Below, one piece after another: positions 51,470 through 60,163 of a DNA stretch of 64,000 nucleotides (positions within the stretch are counted from its first letter, which is position 1; each line of letters opens with the position of its first letter). Source of the stretch: Ruminococcaceae bacterium UBA4871 (GTDB taxonomy: Bacteria > Bacillota > Clostridia > Oscillospirales > Acutalibacteraceae); NCBI GenBank assembly GCA_002399445.1, contig DHDR01000011.1:57673-121672 (forward strand), read 5' to 3'. The translations under genes were made by a program, and so were the position numbers. Under the pieces are notes generated by a model, which did no database searches, had not been told where the DNA came from, and saw nothing but the letters and a program-made list of their open reading frames with translations.

Positions 51470-51912
51470 TTCAAATGGTTCACGTCCTCTTTAATGGACT
51501 CCTTCACGGCGTCCACAGCTTTGTCCTTGTTTTCGGCAAATGCTGTGCGCATGAAGGGCTGCGGCGGCTGGCCGTGAGAGGTGTGCCAGCTGCCCTCTGC
51601 GTCCTGATACCGCCATGACTTTTTCGTTGTGTGTGGAACGGAGGGGTCGCCTTTCGGACCGGTTCCGTATTCCACAAAAACAGCGTGGCCGCAGTTGGTT
51701 CCGACCGTTACGGTCTGTGCGTCCTTTGCTTCGGTGTGGATGCTCTCACGCAATTCTCCGGTATCTACTGGGCAATTCTCTTTTGCTGCTGATTCAAACA
51801 CCGTGCCGCCTTTCAGCAAGGCCTTTTGCGTGCTTTGCTCAATACTACCGCCGAGCTTATCCAGCTTTTTAAATAGCCGGTCAAGTCCCTCCACTTTGAC
51901 TTCCATTGCCAA
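51466..51912 (-). CDS. HK97 gp10-like head-tail joining protein
   Basis: A 148-residue protein with the gp10 pattern: VEGLDRLFKKLDKLGG, then AAKENCPVDTGELRESIHTE, then VFVEYGTGP and PQPFMRTAF. It joins the head connector to the tail. It overlaps its neighbours by a few bases on both sides. Confidence 0.88.
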   Translation of the reverse strand: MAMEVKVEGLDRLFKKLDKLGGSIEQSTQKALLKGGTVFESAAKENCPVDTGELRESIHTEAKDAQTVTVGTNCGHAVFVEYGTGPKGDPSVPHTTKKSWRYQDAEGSWHTSHGQPPQPFMRTAFAENKDKAVDAVKESIKEDVNHLK

Positions 51913-52249
51913 TTACCTCCAACAATACGTAAGTATGCGTCTGCCGATGCTTTACGGATATGACCTTATATTCCGGCTCCGTCGCATCCGCAGAAAGGGC
52001 AGCGCCCATTCCGTCGGCAATCGGAGCATCCGGCGCAGCGTGTAGCTGTACCATGTGTTCTACACGTGGGCCATAAACTTCTTCAGTTGTCTTATCACTG
52101 ACCGGCTGCACACTGCACGGAACAGTTCCTGCAGGTGTCCAGTGGTAGGTGTCGCCGATATAATCACTTGGGACTTTTCCTTTCTTGAACAACCATGCAG
52201 TCTTATCGTGCATGACGGCCAGTTCTGACGCAAAAACAGATAAATTCAT
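51881..52249 (-). CDS. phage head closure protein
   Basis: A 122-residue beta-rich protein in the place of the head-closure (stopper) gene. AWLFKKGKVPSDYIGDTYHW and EVYGPRVEHMVQLHAAPDAP are its readable features. I start at the ATG at 52249, which overlaps the stop of the previous gene as TAATG. Its end overlaps the gp10-like gene by 32 bases. Confidence 0.78.
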   Translation of the reverse strand: MNLSVFASELAVMHDKTAWLFKKGKVPSDYIGDTYHWTPAGTVPCSVQPVSDKTTEEVYGPRVEHMVQLHAAPDAPIADGMGAALSADATEPEYKVISVKHRQTHTYVLLEVIGNGSQSGGT

Positions 52250-52587
52250 TACGGCCACAGCTTTCTGTATGGTGAAAGTGCCTGCCGATCGTCCTCCGTC
52301 AATTCGCCGCTTGCAGCGCTTTGCGTGGTCTTGTAGGATAGGGACGTGTCACCCTCAGAAATAGAAGAAACCACTTTCGGCTCTGCTTCCTGTCCATACC
52401 CGCGCGCCCGATACCGGCTCACCACCATATCGGCCATAAGGCCCTGCAGGCCTGCACTTGACACATCGGAAAGTCGGCAGTAGGTTTTCACCTGTGCCGT
52501 CACAGTATCACACAGCACGCTCAACAGAGCATCCTTTTCAGTACCCGTAATCCCTAACAGCAGCTTCACCTGTTCCAGCAGTGTCAT
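52249..52587 (-). CDS. head-tail connector protein (gp6-like)
   Basis: A 112-residue helical protein of the gp6/gp15 connector family (LLEQVKLLLGITGTEKDALL, LMADMVVSRYRARGYGQEAE). It adds a ring below the portal. I start at the ATG at 52587, after AAGGGATAAC. The frame upstream belongs to the small gene at 52589. Confidence 0.82.
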   Translation of the reverse strand: MTLLEQVKLLLGITGTEKDALLSVLCDTVTAQVKTYCRLSDVSSAGLQGLMADMVVSRYRARGYGQEAEPKVVSSISEGDTSLSYKTTQSAASGELTEDDRQALSPYRKLWP

Positions 52588-52588
52588 G

Positions 52589-52720
52589 TTATCCCTTCGC
52601 TTTCGCAGGCTTTTCCGGCGGCTGTTCCGATACAACCTTAAAACCGTTGGCAATCAGTTTGTCGGCCTCTTCCTGCGTTGCCACAATACGGTGAACATTC
52701 AGCTTTTTCAGCTCAATCAT
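52589..52720 (-). CDS. 43-residue phage protein between capsid and connector
   Basis: A complete small gene: ATG at 52720 with GGGAGG upstream, stop at 52589, one base before the connector ATG. The product (begins MIELKKLNVHRIVATQEEAD, then KLIANGFKVVSE) is a short helical protein with a basic, Pro-rich tail. Small proteins at this place occur in many siphoviruses. The function is unknown. Confidence 0.75.
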   Translation of the reverse strand: MIELKKLNVHRIVATQEEADKLIANGFKVVSEQPPEKPAKAKG

Positions 52721-52734
52721 GATTCATTCCTCCC

Positions 52735-53658
52735 TTATGACGCAGGTTTCTGGTTGACCCACACGGCAGCCAGCTGATTATCCGCAACCCACAAATCATG
52801 GAATTTACGGTATTCAATCAGCCACGCATCCGCGTTCTGGTTGGTGCTTGGGTCAAAAATTTTCATGGTATCCGTTTTGGAAATTGCGATTGGCGCACGG
52901 CGTGGTGAAATAATCCAGTTCACATCAACTGCGCCGCTTGCCGGAGCAAAACCGCCTGCAGCCTGTCCGGCAGTCGTCCCGTCGTTAAAGACATACGCAG
53001 TCTTCATGCGCGCGGACGGAATACGCAGAATCGGCGTGCCGTCAATGGAGCGCACTTTTGTCTGGATACTGCCCTGCGTAAACTGCGTGGTATCCAGAAT
53101 TTTTTCGATTTTGTCTGACTGCGCAAGCACGGTTGCGGTTGGAATACTCATCATAATGACAAGCGGTTCAGACTCACCTACTGCATCCTGTACAGTAGAA
53201 ATATCTGCAAGCAGCTTTGCAAGGATATCCGTGGCTGCAGGGGTGTATTCCATCTTGTGGGACGCACCTGCGGCCAGTGCTGCCAGCTTGCTATAACGGT
53301 AAGCGTCCACTTCCGGAATCACGTTCAGTCGCTGGAATTCGGTGGTTACATTTGCGGCGGTCGCAATAAAATTGGATTCGTCTACATCGATTCGGTCAAG
53401 TTGGAACTTACGGTTTCTGTCCTGTGTCATAGTCTTTGTTTCATAGGCAAGGGTAACACCGCCCTGCGTATAGCCCTTGTCACGGTCATAGTTTGCAAGG
53501 CCGTCCATGGTCATTTTAGGAATCTTGACTTCGCTTCCGCCGGAATACTTGACCTGTCCGGCGTTTGCCTCCATCCATCCGGATGTGGCCCCTTCCAGCA
53601 TTTGTTTATCCAACTGCTGCTGAAACAGGGTTGCCATTGCTAATGTGTTAATTGGCAT
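52735..53658 (-). CDS. major capsid protein
   Basis: A 307-residue HK97-fold capsid subunit. It lies between the scaffold gene and the connector genes. VKIPKMTMDGLANYDRDKGY, LDRIDVDESNFIATAANVTT and GVTLAYETKTMTQDR are the N-arm and E-loop side, with a P-domain and A-domain pattern after. There is no protease gene nearby, so maturation would use the separate scaffold. Confidence 0.92.
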   Translation of the reverse strand: MPINTLAMATLFQQQLDKQMLEGATSGWMEANAGQVKYSGGSEVKIPKMTMDGLANYDRDKGYTQGGVTLAYETKTMTQDRNRKFQLDRIDVDESNFIATAANVTTEFQRLNVIPEVDAYRYSKLAALAAGASHKMEYTPAATDILAKLLADISTVQDAVGESEPLVIMMSIPTATVLAQSDKIEKILDTTQFTQGSIQTKVRSIDGTPILRIPSARMKTAYVFNDGTTAGQAAGGFAPASGAVDVNWIISPRRAPIAISKTDTMKIFDPSTNQNADAWLIEYRKFHDLWVADNQLAAVWVNQKPAS

Positions 53659-53672
53659 TTAAATCACCTCAA

Positions 53673-54257
53673 TTAAAAATTGCCCCTTGCCGCGGCAAAG
53701 GCATCCGCGACTGTTTTCGCTTCCGGCGTATCGGGGTTTGGTGCGCCGGTCTGGAATCCGTTTCCTTCTGGCTTGGTTTCCACGTTCTCAAACAGATAGC
53801 TGTCCGACTTTTTCAGGCCATCCAGTGCGGCGTCAAAGCCATCAATCGTTCCATCATCTTTTACGGTCATTTTGGATGTGTCCAGCAGTGCCTTGATTGC
53901 CTTTGTATTTTTGCCTTTGGCTTTCGTGATACCGAGGTCAAGGGCGGCATTCAAAGCATTCTGCTTCATCTTGTTCTGCAGAGTTTCCGTATCGGTTTTA
54001 TACTTTTCCTGCAGGTCGGAAAGCTGTTTTGTCAGTGCCTCATTGTCGCCTGTCGATTTCTTCAGCGCGGCAATGTCCTTGTCACGGTCGGCAAGCTGCT
54101 GCTTCAGGTCTTTAACGGTTGTTTCGCTGGCATCGAATTTTTCTTTGCCAACATAGCCGCCGTCAGCCAGATTGGCAAGCTTTATCTTGTCGTTGCCTTT
54201 GAGTTTTTCGGCGACTTTTGTATAGAGCTCGTCGCCCAGTGCTTCTTTTAAGTCCAT
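53673..54257 (-). CDS. phage scaffolding protein
   Basis: A 194-residue, mostly helical acidic protein of the GP20 type: VKDLKQQLADRDKDIAALKK and LSDLQEKYKTDTETLQNKMK form a long coiled coil, then ALDLGITKAKGKNTKAIKAL. It directs capsid assembly and leaves the prohead. It lies directly before the capsid gene in reading order. Confidence 0.92.
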   Translation of the reverse strand: MDLKEALGDELYTKVAEKLKGNDKIKLANLADGGYVGKEKFDASETTVKDLKQQLADRDKDIAALKKSTGDNEALTKQLSDLQEKYKTDTETLQNKMKQNALNAALDLGITKAKGKNTKAIKALLDTSKMTVKDDGTIDGFDAALDGLKKSDSYLFENVETKPEGNGFQTGAPNPDTPEAKTVADAFAAARGNF

Positions 54258-54340
54258 GTGAATCCTTCCCGCCGCAGATTTTTTTAAGGCGGTTGACTCC
54301 GCCGGGCGGCGCGCTGCATTTTAAGCCCGGCAGCGTGGGG

Positions 54341-54375
54341 CAAATAAAAACGCCCTGCCAAATGGCGGGACGAGA
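54341..54375 (-). terminator. terminator upstream of the scaffold gene
   Basis: CCCGCCA pairs with TGGCAGGG (one bulge) on the minus strand, followed by CGTTTTTATTT. It stops transcription coming from the MuF side, so the scaffold-capsid part may need its own promoter or antitermination. Confidence 0.65.
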
Positions 54376-54387
54376 TTTAACGGTTTA

Positions 54388-54416
54388 TTGTGTTTATGGT
54401 ATTTTAGCTGTAAAAT
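54388..54416 (+). promoter_or_regulatory. promoter of the plus-strand 64-residue gene
   Basis: TTGTGT (54388-54393) and TAAAAT (54411-54416) with a 17-base spacer, 24 bases before the ATG at 54441. Confidence 0.62.
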
Positions 54417-54440
54417 ATTGGAGAAAAGAGGTGATATACC

Positions 54441-54635
54441 ATGCGATATGATACACGTTCCGGATACTGCCCAACGCTCAAAAGGGACTATTCGGTCACT
54501 GTAGAGCAATTGGAAACTACCAACATTGAGGACACATCAAGGCACTACATTGACGGTCAGTTTGACTGTAAGTATGCTGAAATGCACCAATGCCCGCACG
54601 TCAATGATTGCCCCGTAGCTCATCTACAGAAATAA
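54441..54635 (+). CDS. 64-residue Cys-rich protein, plus-strand phage cargo gene
   Basis: A small protein on the opposite strand to the phage late genes. Cysteines are at 10, 43, 51 and 57, with histidines at 49, 53 and 61 (CKYAEMHQCPHVNDCPVAHL), a possible zinc site. AGAGGTGAT precedes the ATG. A promoter lies upstream and a terminator downstream, so it is an independent unit. The end overlaps the convergent 99-residue gene by 35 bases. I recognise no family. Confidence 0.72.
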   Translation: MRYDTRSGYCPTLKRDYSVTVEQLETTNIEDTSRHYIDGQFDCKYAEMHQCPHVNDCPVAHLQK

Positions 54636-54900
54636 CCTTTTTGTCAGCCCTTTCGGCACCAGCCGGATCGGCTGAATTTTTTTGAAGCTTTTCAAGAAAT
54701 TCTCGCACGGGTTTCGGAAAGCGGAATGCGCAATGTTCGGTTAAAGTCATATCAGTACCATCCAAATGCAATGTTACGATTGGAATTTCCCCTGCTTTTT
54801 GTGAAACTGAATAATCAAGGACCAAGTTTGAAATGTCCTGCCCGTCTACAACTAACTTGGAGAAGGGATTGTGGGCCGCTGTAATTTCAATTTTATGCAT
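54601..54900 (-). CDS. unknown phage protein (99 residues)
   Basis: A beta-rich protein (KLVVDGQDISNLVLDYSV, IPIVTLHLDGTDM) with a charged helical tail. It lies after the MuF gene and the 58-residue gene in reading order and converges with the plus-strand Cys-rich gene. I start at the ATG at 54900, six bases after AGAAGG. Function unknown. Similar small proteins occur in other phages. Confidence 0.75.
   Translation of the reverse strand: MHKIEITAAHNPFSKLVVDGQDISNLVLDYSVSQKAGEIPIVTLHLDGTDMTLTEHCAFRFPKPVREFLEKLQKNSADPAGAERADKKVISVDELRGNH
54660..54683 (+). terminator. terminator of the plus-strand Cys-rich gene
   Basis: CAGCC-GGATC-GGCTG hairpin followed by AATTTTTTT on the plus strand, inside the coding region of the opposing 99-residue gene. 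Confidence 0.68.
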
Positions 54901-54961
54901 ATCCATCCTTCTTTCTTAATTTGAGCATAAAAATACCGCCGTGCGTTTTCAGCAGGTGGTA

Positions 54962-55138
54962 TCAATCGTTATATCTTCCACATTTTTCACAAACGCGCTG
55001 GGCTTCATCCCAGTTCTTGATTTTCCCCTTGTCTTCGGGGAATAAAATATCATCCGTTGCAATATTGCAGAGATCAAAACAATATCCCTCTGAAATATCT
55101 TTGTCCAACAGGGGACATCTAATCTTCGTGTCCGACAA
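54962..55138 (-). CDS. 58-residue Cys-rich protein overlapping the MuF gene end
   Basis: A complete frame from a TTG at 55138 to a stop at 54962. AGGTGATTAAGA is an ideal ribosome binding site before the TTG. The start lies 20 bases inside the MuF gene, so translation is coupled to it. The product has cysteines at 8, 20, 24, 50 and 53 (IRCPLLDKDISEGYCFDLC, then VCEKCGRYND), a likely zinc ribbon. It is a candidate partner or immunity factor of the nuclease-like MuF tail. Confidence 0.72.
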   Translation of the reverse strand: MSDTKIRCPLLDKDISEGYCFDLCNIATDDILFPEDKGKIKNWDEAQRVCEKCGRYND

Positions 55139-56690
55139 TCTTAATCACCTCTTCTACAAGCCGTTGCCCTGCCATATCCAACAAGCCAATCGACTGGATT
55201 TCTCCCATGGTATTCACCGCAACGAATCCACGACTAGAATAAAATTGGTATTGCTGGCCTTGACGCTGTTTCAACGCAACCAGAGCATTTTTATAAAAAT
55301 CTTGGGCGTCTTTCATACTTAAATTTCGTTCCTTGAACCGCATTAGTGTGTGGTCATTAGCTGTTTTTATTTCAAGCGGAATATTGGGGCTTACCGCAAC
55401 ACCTTTCGCCCGAATTTGCTTTGTCTCACGCATTTCGTTTAACTTCTCATTCACGCGATAATATATTAAATTACTTTGCGGGTTTTCAGTAAGGTATGTG
55501 GTTTGGACTTTTACTTTTTCCCATTTCTCAGGTTCATTATACTTCAAATTCTGGAAAGCATCAAGCGTGTTCGGTGCATCTTTACCAAGGACTTTCCGCA
55601 TGCCCTTTATCTGCTCTATATCGGCTTTTCGGTTCCAGTATTTTTTCTGCGCTGTCTCAAGGCTGTCCGTGCCATACTTTTGGGAAATCTCCCTGCGCCA
55701 TTCTTTATAATTCATATCGGCAGGTACTTTATAATTTCGGCCGGTTTCCGGATTGCGTGCTGTACGGCTGCCGTCAACTTTCACGCCCGGGATCTTCGGG
55801 GCAATCGTGCAGCGGTCATTGGGATGCATCGGGGGAAAATTGACACCGGTTTTGGCCTCAGCCACTTTAAAAACTTTCAGGTCAAGTGCGCCACAAACAG
55901 CACAGGTGCGGGCGTCTAAGGTAGCAAGGTACGTGTATTCTTTGACACCCATTGCCTTGTAGGACTCGAGCGCCGCATCATTGTGCATCCGATTGACTTC
56001 TGTCCGGATGAGCCGGGCGGCAGCGTAAGAGCCAACATCCATCAGGTCGGATAATTCCGCCGTCATCTGCTGGATAGATTTTCCTGACGTGACACCAGCG
56101 TCGATAATCTTTCCACCTTCCGACACCAGTTTATCACGGTTTTTCCAGACACGGGAAGAATAATTTTCGCCTTTCCACTTGTTCTGAATCGCTTGATGCA
56201 TAACGTCCTGTGAGAGCGGCACAAACGGCGCACCCGGCAATTCCGGCAGCGTGTCATACATGGTCTTGTAATAAGACTGGTCATAGGTTTTCACAAGCTG
56301 TCCTGTGCCGGTCTTTTCCTCCTGTGCGGCAAGTTTATCGAGTTCCGCTTCGATTGCCCGGCGTGCCGCCTGCAAGCGGCTGATACGGTACCCATAAGCG
56401 GGAGCATTCAGCTTTGCCAGCGCTTTTGCATCGCCGGTTTCTTCATACTGCTTTCTTAACTCCGCTAACAGTTCGGCTGTCTCCTGTACAGACAGTAGTT
56501 CGTGTGCTTTCTGCTCGTCAACACCGGTGTAATCGACGTAAGCATGAAAGATTTTATGGATCTGCTTTTGCAGGTCTTTATCCACCTGCTCATACAGCAG
56601 CCGCAGGCGGAGTGCTGTATCTGCCGCAGTGCCGTGCGACTCTTTCTCACGCTGTAATGCCCGCATTTGCCAGTATTCATCCGACTTCAT
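55119..56690 (-). CDS. MuF/SPP1 gp7-type head protein with nuclease-like C-terminal domain
   Basis: A 523-residue minor head protein. The centre holds the phage head morphogenesis domain (SYAAARLIRTEVNRMHNDAA, TYLATLDARTCAVCGALD, PPMHPNDRCTIAP), including its CxxC and HPNDRC metal-type motif. The last 100 residues are a separate module (THDHTLMRFKERNLS-like, FYKNALVALKQ, QFYSSRGFVAVNTMGEI) like the barnase/EndoU/RelE-type nuclease domains found on phage MuF proteins. It may be delivered with phage DNA as a toxin or defence factor. Confidence 0.85.
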   Translation of the reverse strand: MKSDEYWQMRALQREKESHGTAADTALRLRLLYEQVDKDLQKQIHKIFHAYVDYTGVDEQKAHELLSVQETAELLAELRKQYEETGDAKALAKLNAPAYGYRISRLQAARRAIEAELDKLAAQEEKTGTGQLVKTYDQSYYKTMYDTLPELPGAPFVPLSQDVMHQAIQNKWKGENYSSRVWKNRDKLVSEGGKIIDAGVTSGKSIQQMTAELSDLMDVGSYAAARLIRTEVNRMHNDAALESYKAMGVKEYTYLATLDARTCAVCGALDLKVFKVAEAKTGVNFPPMHPNDRCTIAPKIPGVKVDGSRTARNPETGRNYKVPADMNYKEWRREISQKYGTDSLETAQKKYWNRKADIEQIKGMRKVLGKDAPNTLDAFQNLKYNEPEKWEKVKVQTTYLTENPQSNLIYYRVNEKLNEMRETKQIRAKGVAVSPNIPLEIKTANDHTLMRFKERNLSMKDAQDFYKNALVALKQRQGQQYQFYSSRGFVAVNTMGEIQSIGLLDMAGQRLVEEVIKIVGHED

Positions 56691-56884
56691 TCAGCATTAC
56701 CGTCCGGCGATTCAGGTTCAAAGTCAGGGCATTGATTGCCGCGATTCCAAGTGCAATTACGGCCAAAATGGCGTATACAACAAACGTCATCAGTGCCTTT
56801 CGCCGAATCATCTTTTGCGCATTTCATGCAAAGACAGTTTGCTGTTAAATCCTTCAAACAGCCAATATGGTGCTTGCCTTTCAC
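56687..56884 (-). CDS. 65-residue Cys-rich phage protein
   Basis: A small protein between portal and MuF genes, overlapping both. The GTG at 56884 overlaps the portal stop, and its stop overlaps the MuF ATG (ATGA). Eight cysteines (9, 17, 19, 22, 35, 36, 44, 52), e.g. CLCMKC and CCIRHFGRNC, suggest one or two metal sites. The tight coupling supports a real gene. Function unknown. Confidence 0.75.
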   Translation of the reverse strand: MKGKHHIGCLKDLTANCLCMKCAKDDSAKGTDDVCCIRHFGRNCTWNRGNQCPDFEPESPDGNAE

Positions 56885-58458
56885 GTTCCATCATCCCCTT
56901 TATCACCGCCGGGCGGTACATCGTCATTGCCAAACATCTGCTTGCGGCGTTCATCCTGCTTCGTCTGTTGGGCTTCCATATCTTTTTCCGCCTGTTCCGC
57001 GTCATCCACAAGCGGGTGATGCTGCAGCAGGATGTTATCCGGCACCAGCCCGCGGGACTGCATAATCATCTGGACGGTTTCCGCATCATTCACAATCATC
57101 GTTTTATTGACGGTCACAACAATTTTAGAACTGTCGTACTGCGTTCCTTGCTTCCGGTTCATATCATCTGTAAGGAACCAGAACAGGTCTTTCAATGCCT
57201 TTTTCAGTTTCAAAATCAGCGGGTTCGCCTTGAGGTCCAGTTGGGTGTACTTGAATTTCAGCGCAACACCGGAAGGATTGTTGCCTAGCTGTTCATCACT
57301 CGTGTCGATACCCATGCCAAAGTGGTAAATATCATGCCGGAGCATATCCAGCCACTTGCAGCGTTCTTCAACGGAAAGCGTGACCTGCTGAGCGGTTACT
57401 CCGTCACCGGCATCCCCGCCGGAAACATTGACAACCCGGTTCATCTGCAGCCGCTTCACGATTTCCCGTGCCGTTTCACCACCGAATCCGCGCACAATCC
57501 AGTAGAGGGCGACAAGGTCTATTTGGTCGTTTGTTGTTGCGGAAGAAATCATGTCATAAGCGTCAATCAGGGACTTAATACCGCAGGGCTGTCCGTTCTC
57601 GTCCTGCCCGCCGAGGTCGCTTGCTGCTTCACTGTTATTGTAAAGCGGTACCCACGGCACACGGCCCCAGCTATACGCTTCCCGGCTCGTTTCCGCCCCG
57701 TCAACGGTTGTTACATTCCACCAATGCGGCGCTGGGTTGACAGCATATGACGGGTCAAGCAGATAATTCCCCTGCTCGTCCTCAACATAGTAGGTCACAT
57801 CATGGTCTGTCCACCACTCAACCTTGTACCGCTTGACTGTCTGGCCGGAGGAAACAACATCAAACGTGTAAAAACGAACGACATCTTCCAGTATCCGCTG
57901 ATGTTCACTGTCGTAAAAGGCAATGACCTCATTTGCAGGCACAATGATATAATGCAGGGAACCGTCCGGATCATAGTACGGATGCACCCAGCCGACACCC
58001 TTTTTGCTGGCTTCTTTCACCCAGTCATTTAGCATATCGGGGAATTCTTCATCAGTCGTAAGATTCGTAATGGCTGTTTCAAACGTCTTGTCATCCTCCA
58101 CGCTGACGGTCGGTGGTTTTCCCACCACATAGCCGACTTTTTGGTCTACCAGCAGCCGAAAGAATGGGTGAATATTGTGCAGATTAGAATGATTGGAGTT
58201 CGTGACAGTCTGAGCAGTTTCATGCTCTCTCCCATCTTCGCTATCCTCGGCTGGCACTTTGTCGTAAACAGCCGACTGCCGGAAGTCATGGTTCAGGATG
58301 TCGTGACGGCCATTATAATACCGTTCGCCAACCTCCATGAACTGGGCTTTCGCATCAACGGACCAGTCCCGCAGAATCAGCTTAATAATTTCTGACTGGT
58401 TCAGCTTACCTTCAATCGTCAAGCGCGCTTTGATTAGGTCAAGGTCGCTTATGTACAC
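56881..58458 (-). CDS. portal protein (SPP1 gp6-like)
   Basis: A 525-residue portal subunit that forms the ring through which DNA enters the head. The pattern RYYNGRHDILNHDFRQSAVY, FFRLLVDQKVGYVVGKPPTV, GWVHPYYDPDG and DLVALYWIVRGFGGETARE is that of the SPP1 gp6 family. It follows the large terminase by four bases and ends in an acidic, Gly/Asp-rich tail. Confidence 0.95.
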   Translation of the reverse strand: MYISDLDLIKARLTIEGKLNQSEIIKLILRDWSVDAKAQFMEVGERYYNGRHDILNHDFRQSAVYDKVPAEDSEDGREHETAQTVTNSNHSNLHNIHPFFRLLVDQKVGYVVGKPPTVSVEDDKTFETAITNLTTDEEFPDMLNDWVKEASKKGVGWVHPYYDPDGSLHYIIVPANEVIAFYDSEHQRILEDVVRFYTFDVVSSGQTVKRYKVEWWTDHDVTYYVEDEQGNYLLDPSYAVNPAPHWWNVTTVDGAETSREAYSWGRVPWVPLYNNSEAASDLGGQDENGQPCGIKSLIDAYDMISSATTNDQIDLVALYWIVRGFGGETAREIVKRLQMNRVVNVSGGDAGDGVTAQQVTLSVEERCKWLDMLRHDIYHFGMGIDTSDEQLGNNPSGVALKFKYTQLDLKANPLILKLKKALKDLFWFLTDDMNRKQGTQYDSSKIVVTVNKTMIVNDAETVQMIMQSRGLVPDNILLQHHPLVDDAEQAEKDMEAQQTKQDERRKQMFGNDDVPPGGDKGDDGT

Positions 58459-58461
58459 GCA

Positions 58462-59754
58462 TTACACCACCCTCACATTTCTCATATCATCCTCACACGC
58501 ATAGCGAACTGCATCAATGCAGTGGTTGTCATGGTCGGGATATCCGGCCTTAAACTCTCCGCGTGCGTCGCGGTCCAGCTCATAGCGCGTAAACTCTTTG
58601 GCTGCGTGTGGGCTGCGCTTCGGATCAATTACAATCTCGTCAAGTCCCTGCAGCCAATGGATACCATACTCCACACTGTCGGGGCCTTTTTTTGCACCGC
58701 GGACCCGCAGGCCGTAGCCGCGAACCTCCGCAATACTCTTTGGCTCGGCTGAATCACAGACGATGTCTTTCCCCTGCCCTCCATGCTGCTTGACTCTTTG
58801 AGCTGCAGCACGGTTTGACAGCCCAGTTTGATAGACTTCATCGTAAATCCACAGCCGCCGATGCTTGCGGTCATACCCGCAGGCAACATAAGCAAACGGG
58901 TCAACGGCAAAGCCCCAGTCGAGACCGAAACGGTGACGCGGCATAGCATTGACTTCTTCATTTGAAATCGTCCGAACTTTCACATTTGTGAACACTTCTC
59001 CTCCAGTTCCGGTTGCAACGCCCATATACTCATGTTCATAGGCTTCCGGTTTTACGTCTTTCAGGTGCTCTGCTTCAAGTAAGAATTCACTGCCGAGCCA
59101 CTCCCGCGGCACAGTCAAGTATGTACTATGATGTTCCGCCATTCCAGGTTCGCTGAATGCTGTCTTGTCGTTTACCCAGCTGCGCTGCGAACGCGGTGGG
59201 TTGAAACTATAGAACACTGTGAATTTCGGCCCGCCGCGAAGAACAGACTGCTGAATGCTGCGGATTTTCTCCGGACCCTCAAATTCGTCCAGCTCCTCAA
59301 ACCACAGGTATTTGATGTACCCTCGAGGGGCTTTGATTGACTTCATCTTCATAGGGTCATCAGCGCCGCGGAAAAGAATCTGCTGCCCGGTTGGCTTGTA
59401 CGTAAGCCGCAGCGGTGAAAGGGATGCCTTCCAAAGGTGCGATACACCGAGCTTATCAATTGCCCACAGGAGCTGCGTATAAACACTATCCTTCAAGTCA
59501 ACGCCATACCGCCGTAAGGCTGCCGCATTTGTGAATTTCCCTGCCTTTGCGTCCCGCATGATTCCCAAGGGGATTTCTGTTCCGACAAAGGACGACTTTG
59601 TACTGCCACGACCACCGGCCAGCTTGTAAAAAGTATGGCCCCCGGCCGCAATATCGTGGTGGAGGTCATAGAACGATGGAGCGATAATATCAGTCAGTTT
59701 TACCTGTCTGGGGGATGTCGTCAACAATCTGCACCATCCCTTCTCCGGATACAT
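58462..59754 (-). CDS. terminase large subunit (PBSX type)
   Basis: A 430-residue packaging motor. The ATPase has Walker A AGGRGSTKSSFVG and Walker B YLWFEELDEFEG. The nuclease part has FGLDWGFAVDPFAYVACG and VCDSAEPKSIAEVRGYG, with DNHCIDAVRYACE at the end. The start is uncertain because the frame overlaps the small subunit by 65 bases. A TTG about nine codons in also has a usable upstream site. Confidence 0.95.
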   Translation of the reverse strand: MYPEKGWCRLLTTSPRQVKLTDIIAPSFYDLHHDIAAGGHTFYKLAGGRGSTKSSFVGTEIPLGIMRDAKAGKFTNAAALRRYGVDLKDSVYTQLLWAIDKLGVSHLWKASLSPLRLTYKPTGQQILFRGADDPMKMKSIKAPRGYIKYLWFEELDEFEGPEKIRSIQQSVLRGGPKFTVFYSFNPPRSQRSWVNDKTAFSEPGMAEHHSTYLTVPREWLGSEFLLEAEHLKDVKPEAYEHEYMGVATGTGGEVFTNVKVRTISNEEVNAMPRHRFGLDWGFAVDPFAYVACGYDRKHRRLWIYDEVYQTGLSNRAAAQRVKQHGGQGKDIVCDSAEPKSIAEVRGYGLRVRGAKKGPDSVEYGIHWLQGLDEIVIDPKRSPHAAKEFTRYELDRDARGEFKAGYPDHDNHCIDAVRYACEDDMRNVRVV

Positions 59755-60163
59755 TCACGTTGTCGGTCAGCAGGCCATAGCGCTTTGCGAGAAGTTCGGC
59801 GGCTTTGTTTAGGTCACGCACCTGCGTTGGAATTTCAACGGTCACGGGGCTTTCAACATCTTCCGTAACCCTCCTCCCACTATCATCATAAAAGCTGCGG
59901 TGCTGTTTGCAGGTCACTACAACTGTGTCCTTTTCCTCGCGCCGAAGAACGCGCGTCAAGGTCTTGAGAACTTCATCCGCTTTGGCAATACGCTTGTCCT
60001 CCAGCTCTGCAAGACGAGTGTCAATTGGTTCTCTAAGTTTCACTAAGTTCTGTGCGCCCTGAACCTGAGGCTGCTTGTACCCTGCTCTGCGTGCTGCCTC
60101 TGTCTGATTCCCTGTTTCTATGTAGAAATCAATGAAGCGCTTTTGCTTTTCGGTCAACTTCAT
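59690..60163 (-). CDS. terminase small subunit
   Basis: A 157-residue protein with an N-terminal HTH for packaging-site recognition (LTEKQKRFIDFYIETGNQTE, AARRAGYKQPQVQGAQNLVK) and a helical oligomerisation region (IDTRLAELEDKRIAKADEVL). Its ATG overlaps the stop of a 23-codon gene (ATGA), and its end overlaps the large subunit. Confidence 0.92.
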   Translation of the reverse strand: MKLTEKQKRFIDFYIETGNQTEAARRAGYKQPQVQGAQNLVKLREPIDTRLAELEDKRIAKADEVLKTLTRVLRREEKDTVVVTCKQHRSFYDDSGRRVTEDVESPVTVEIPTQVRDLNKAAELLAKRYGLLTDNVNVSGEGMVQIVDDIPQTGKTD

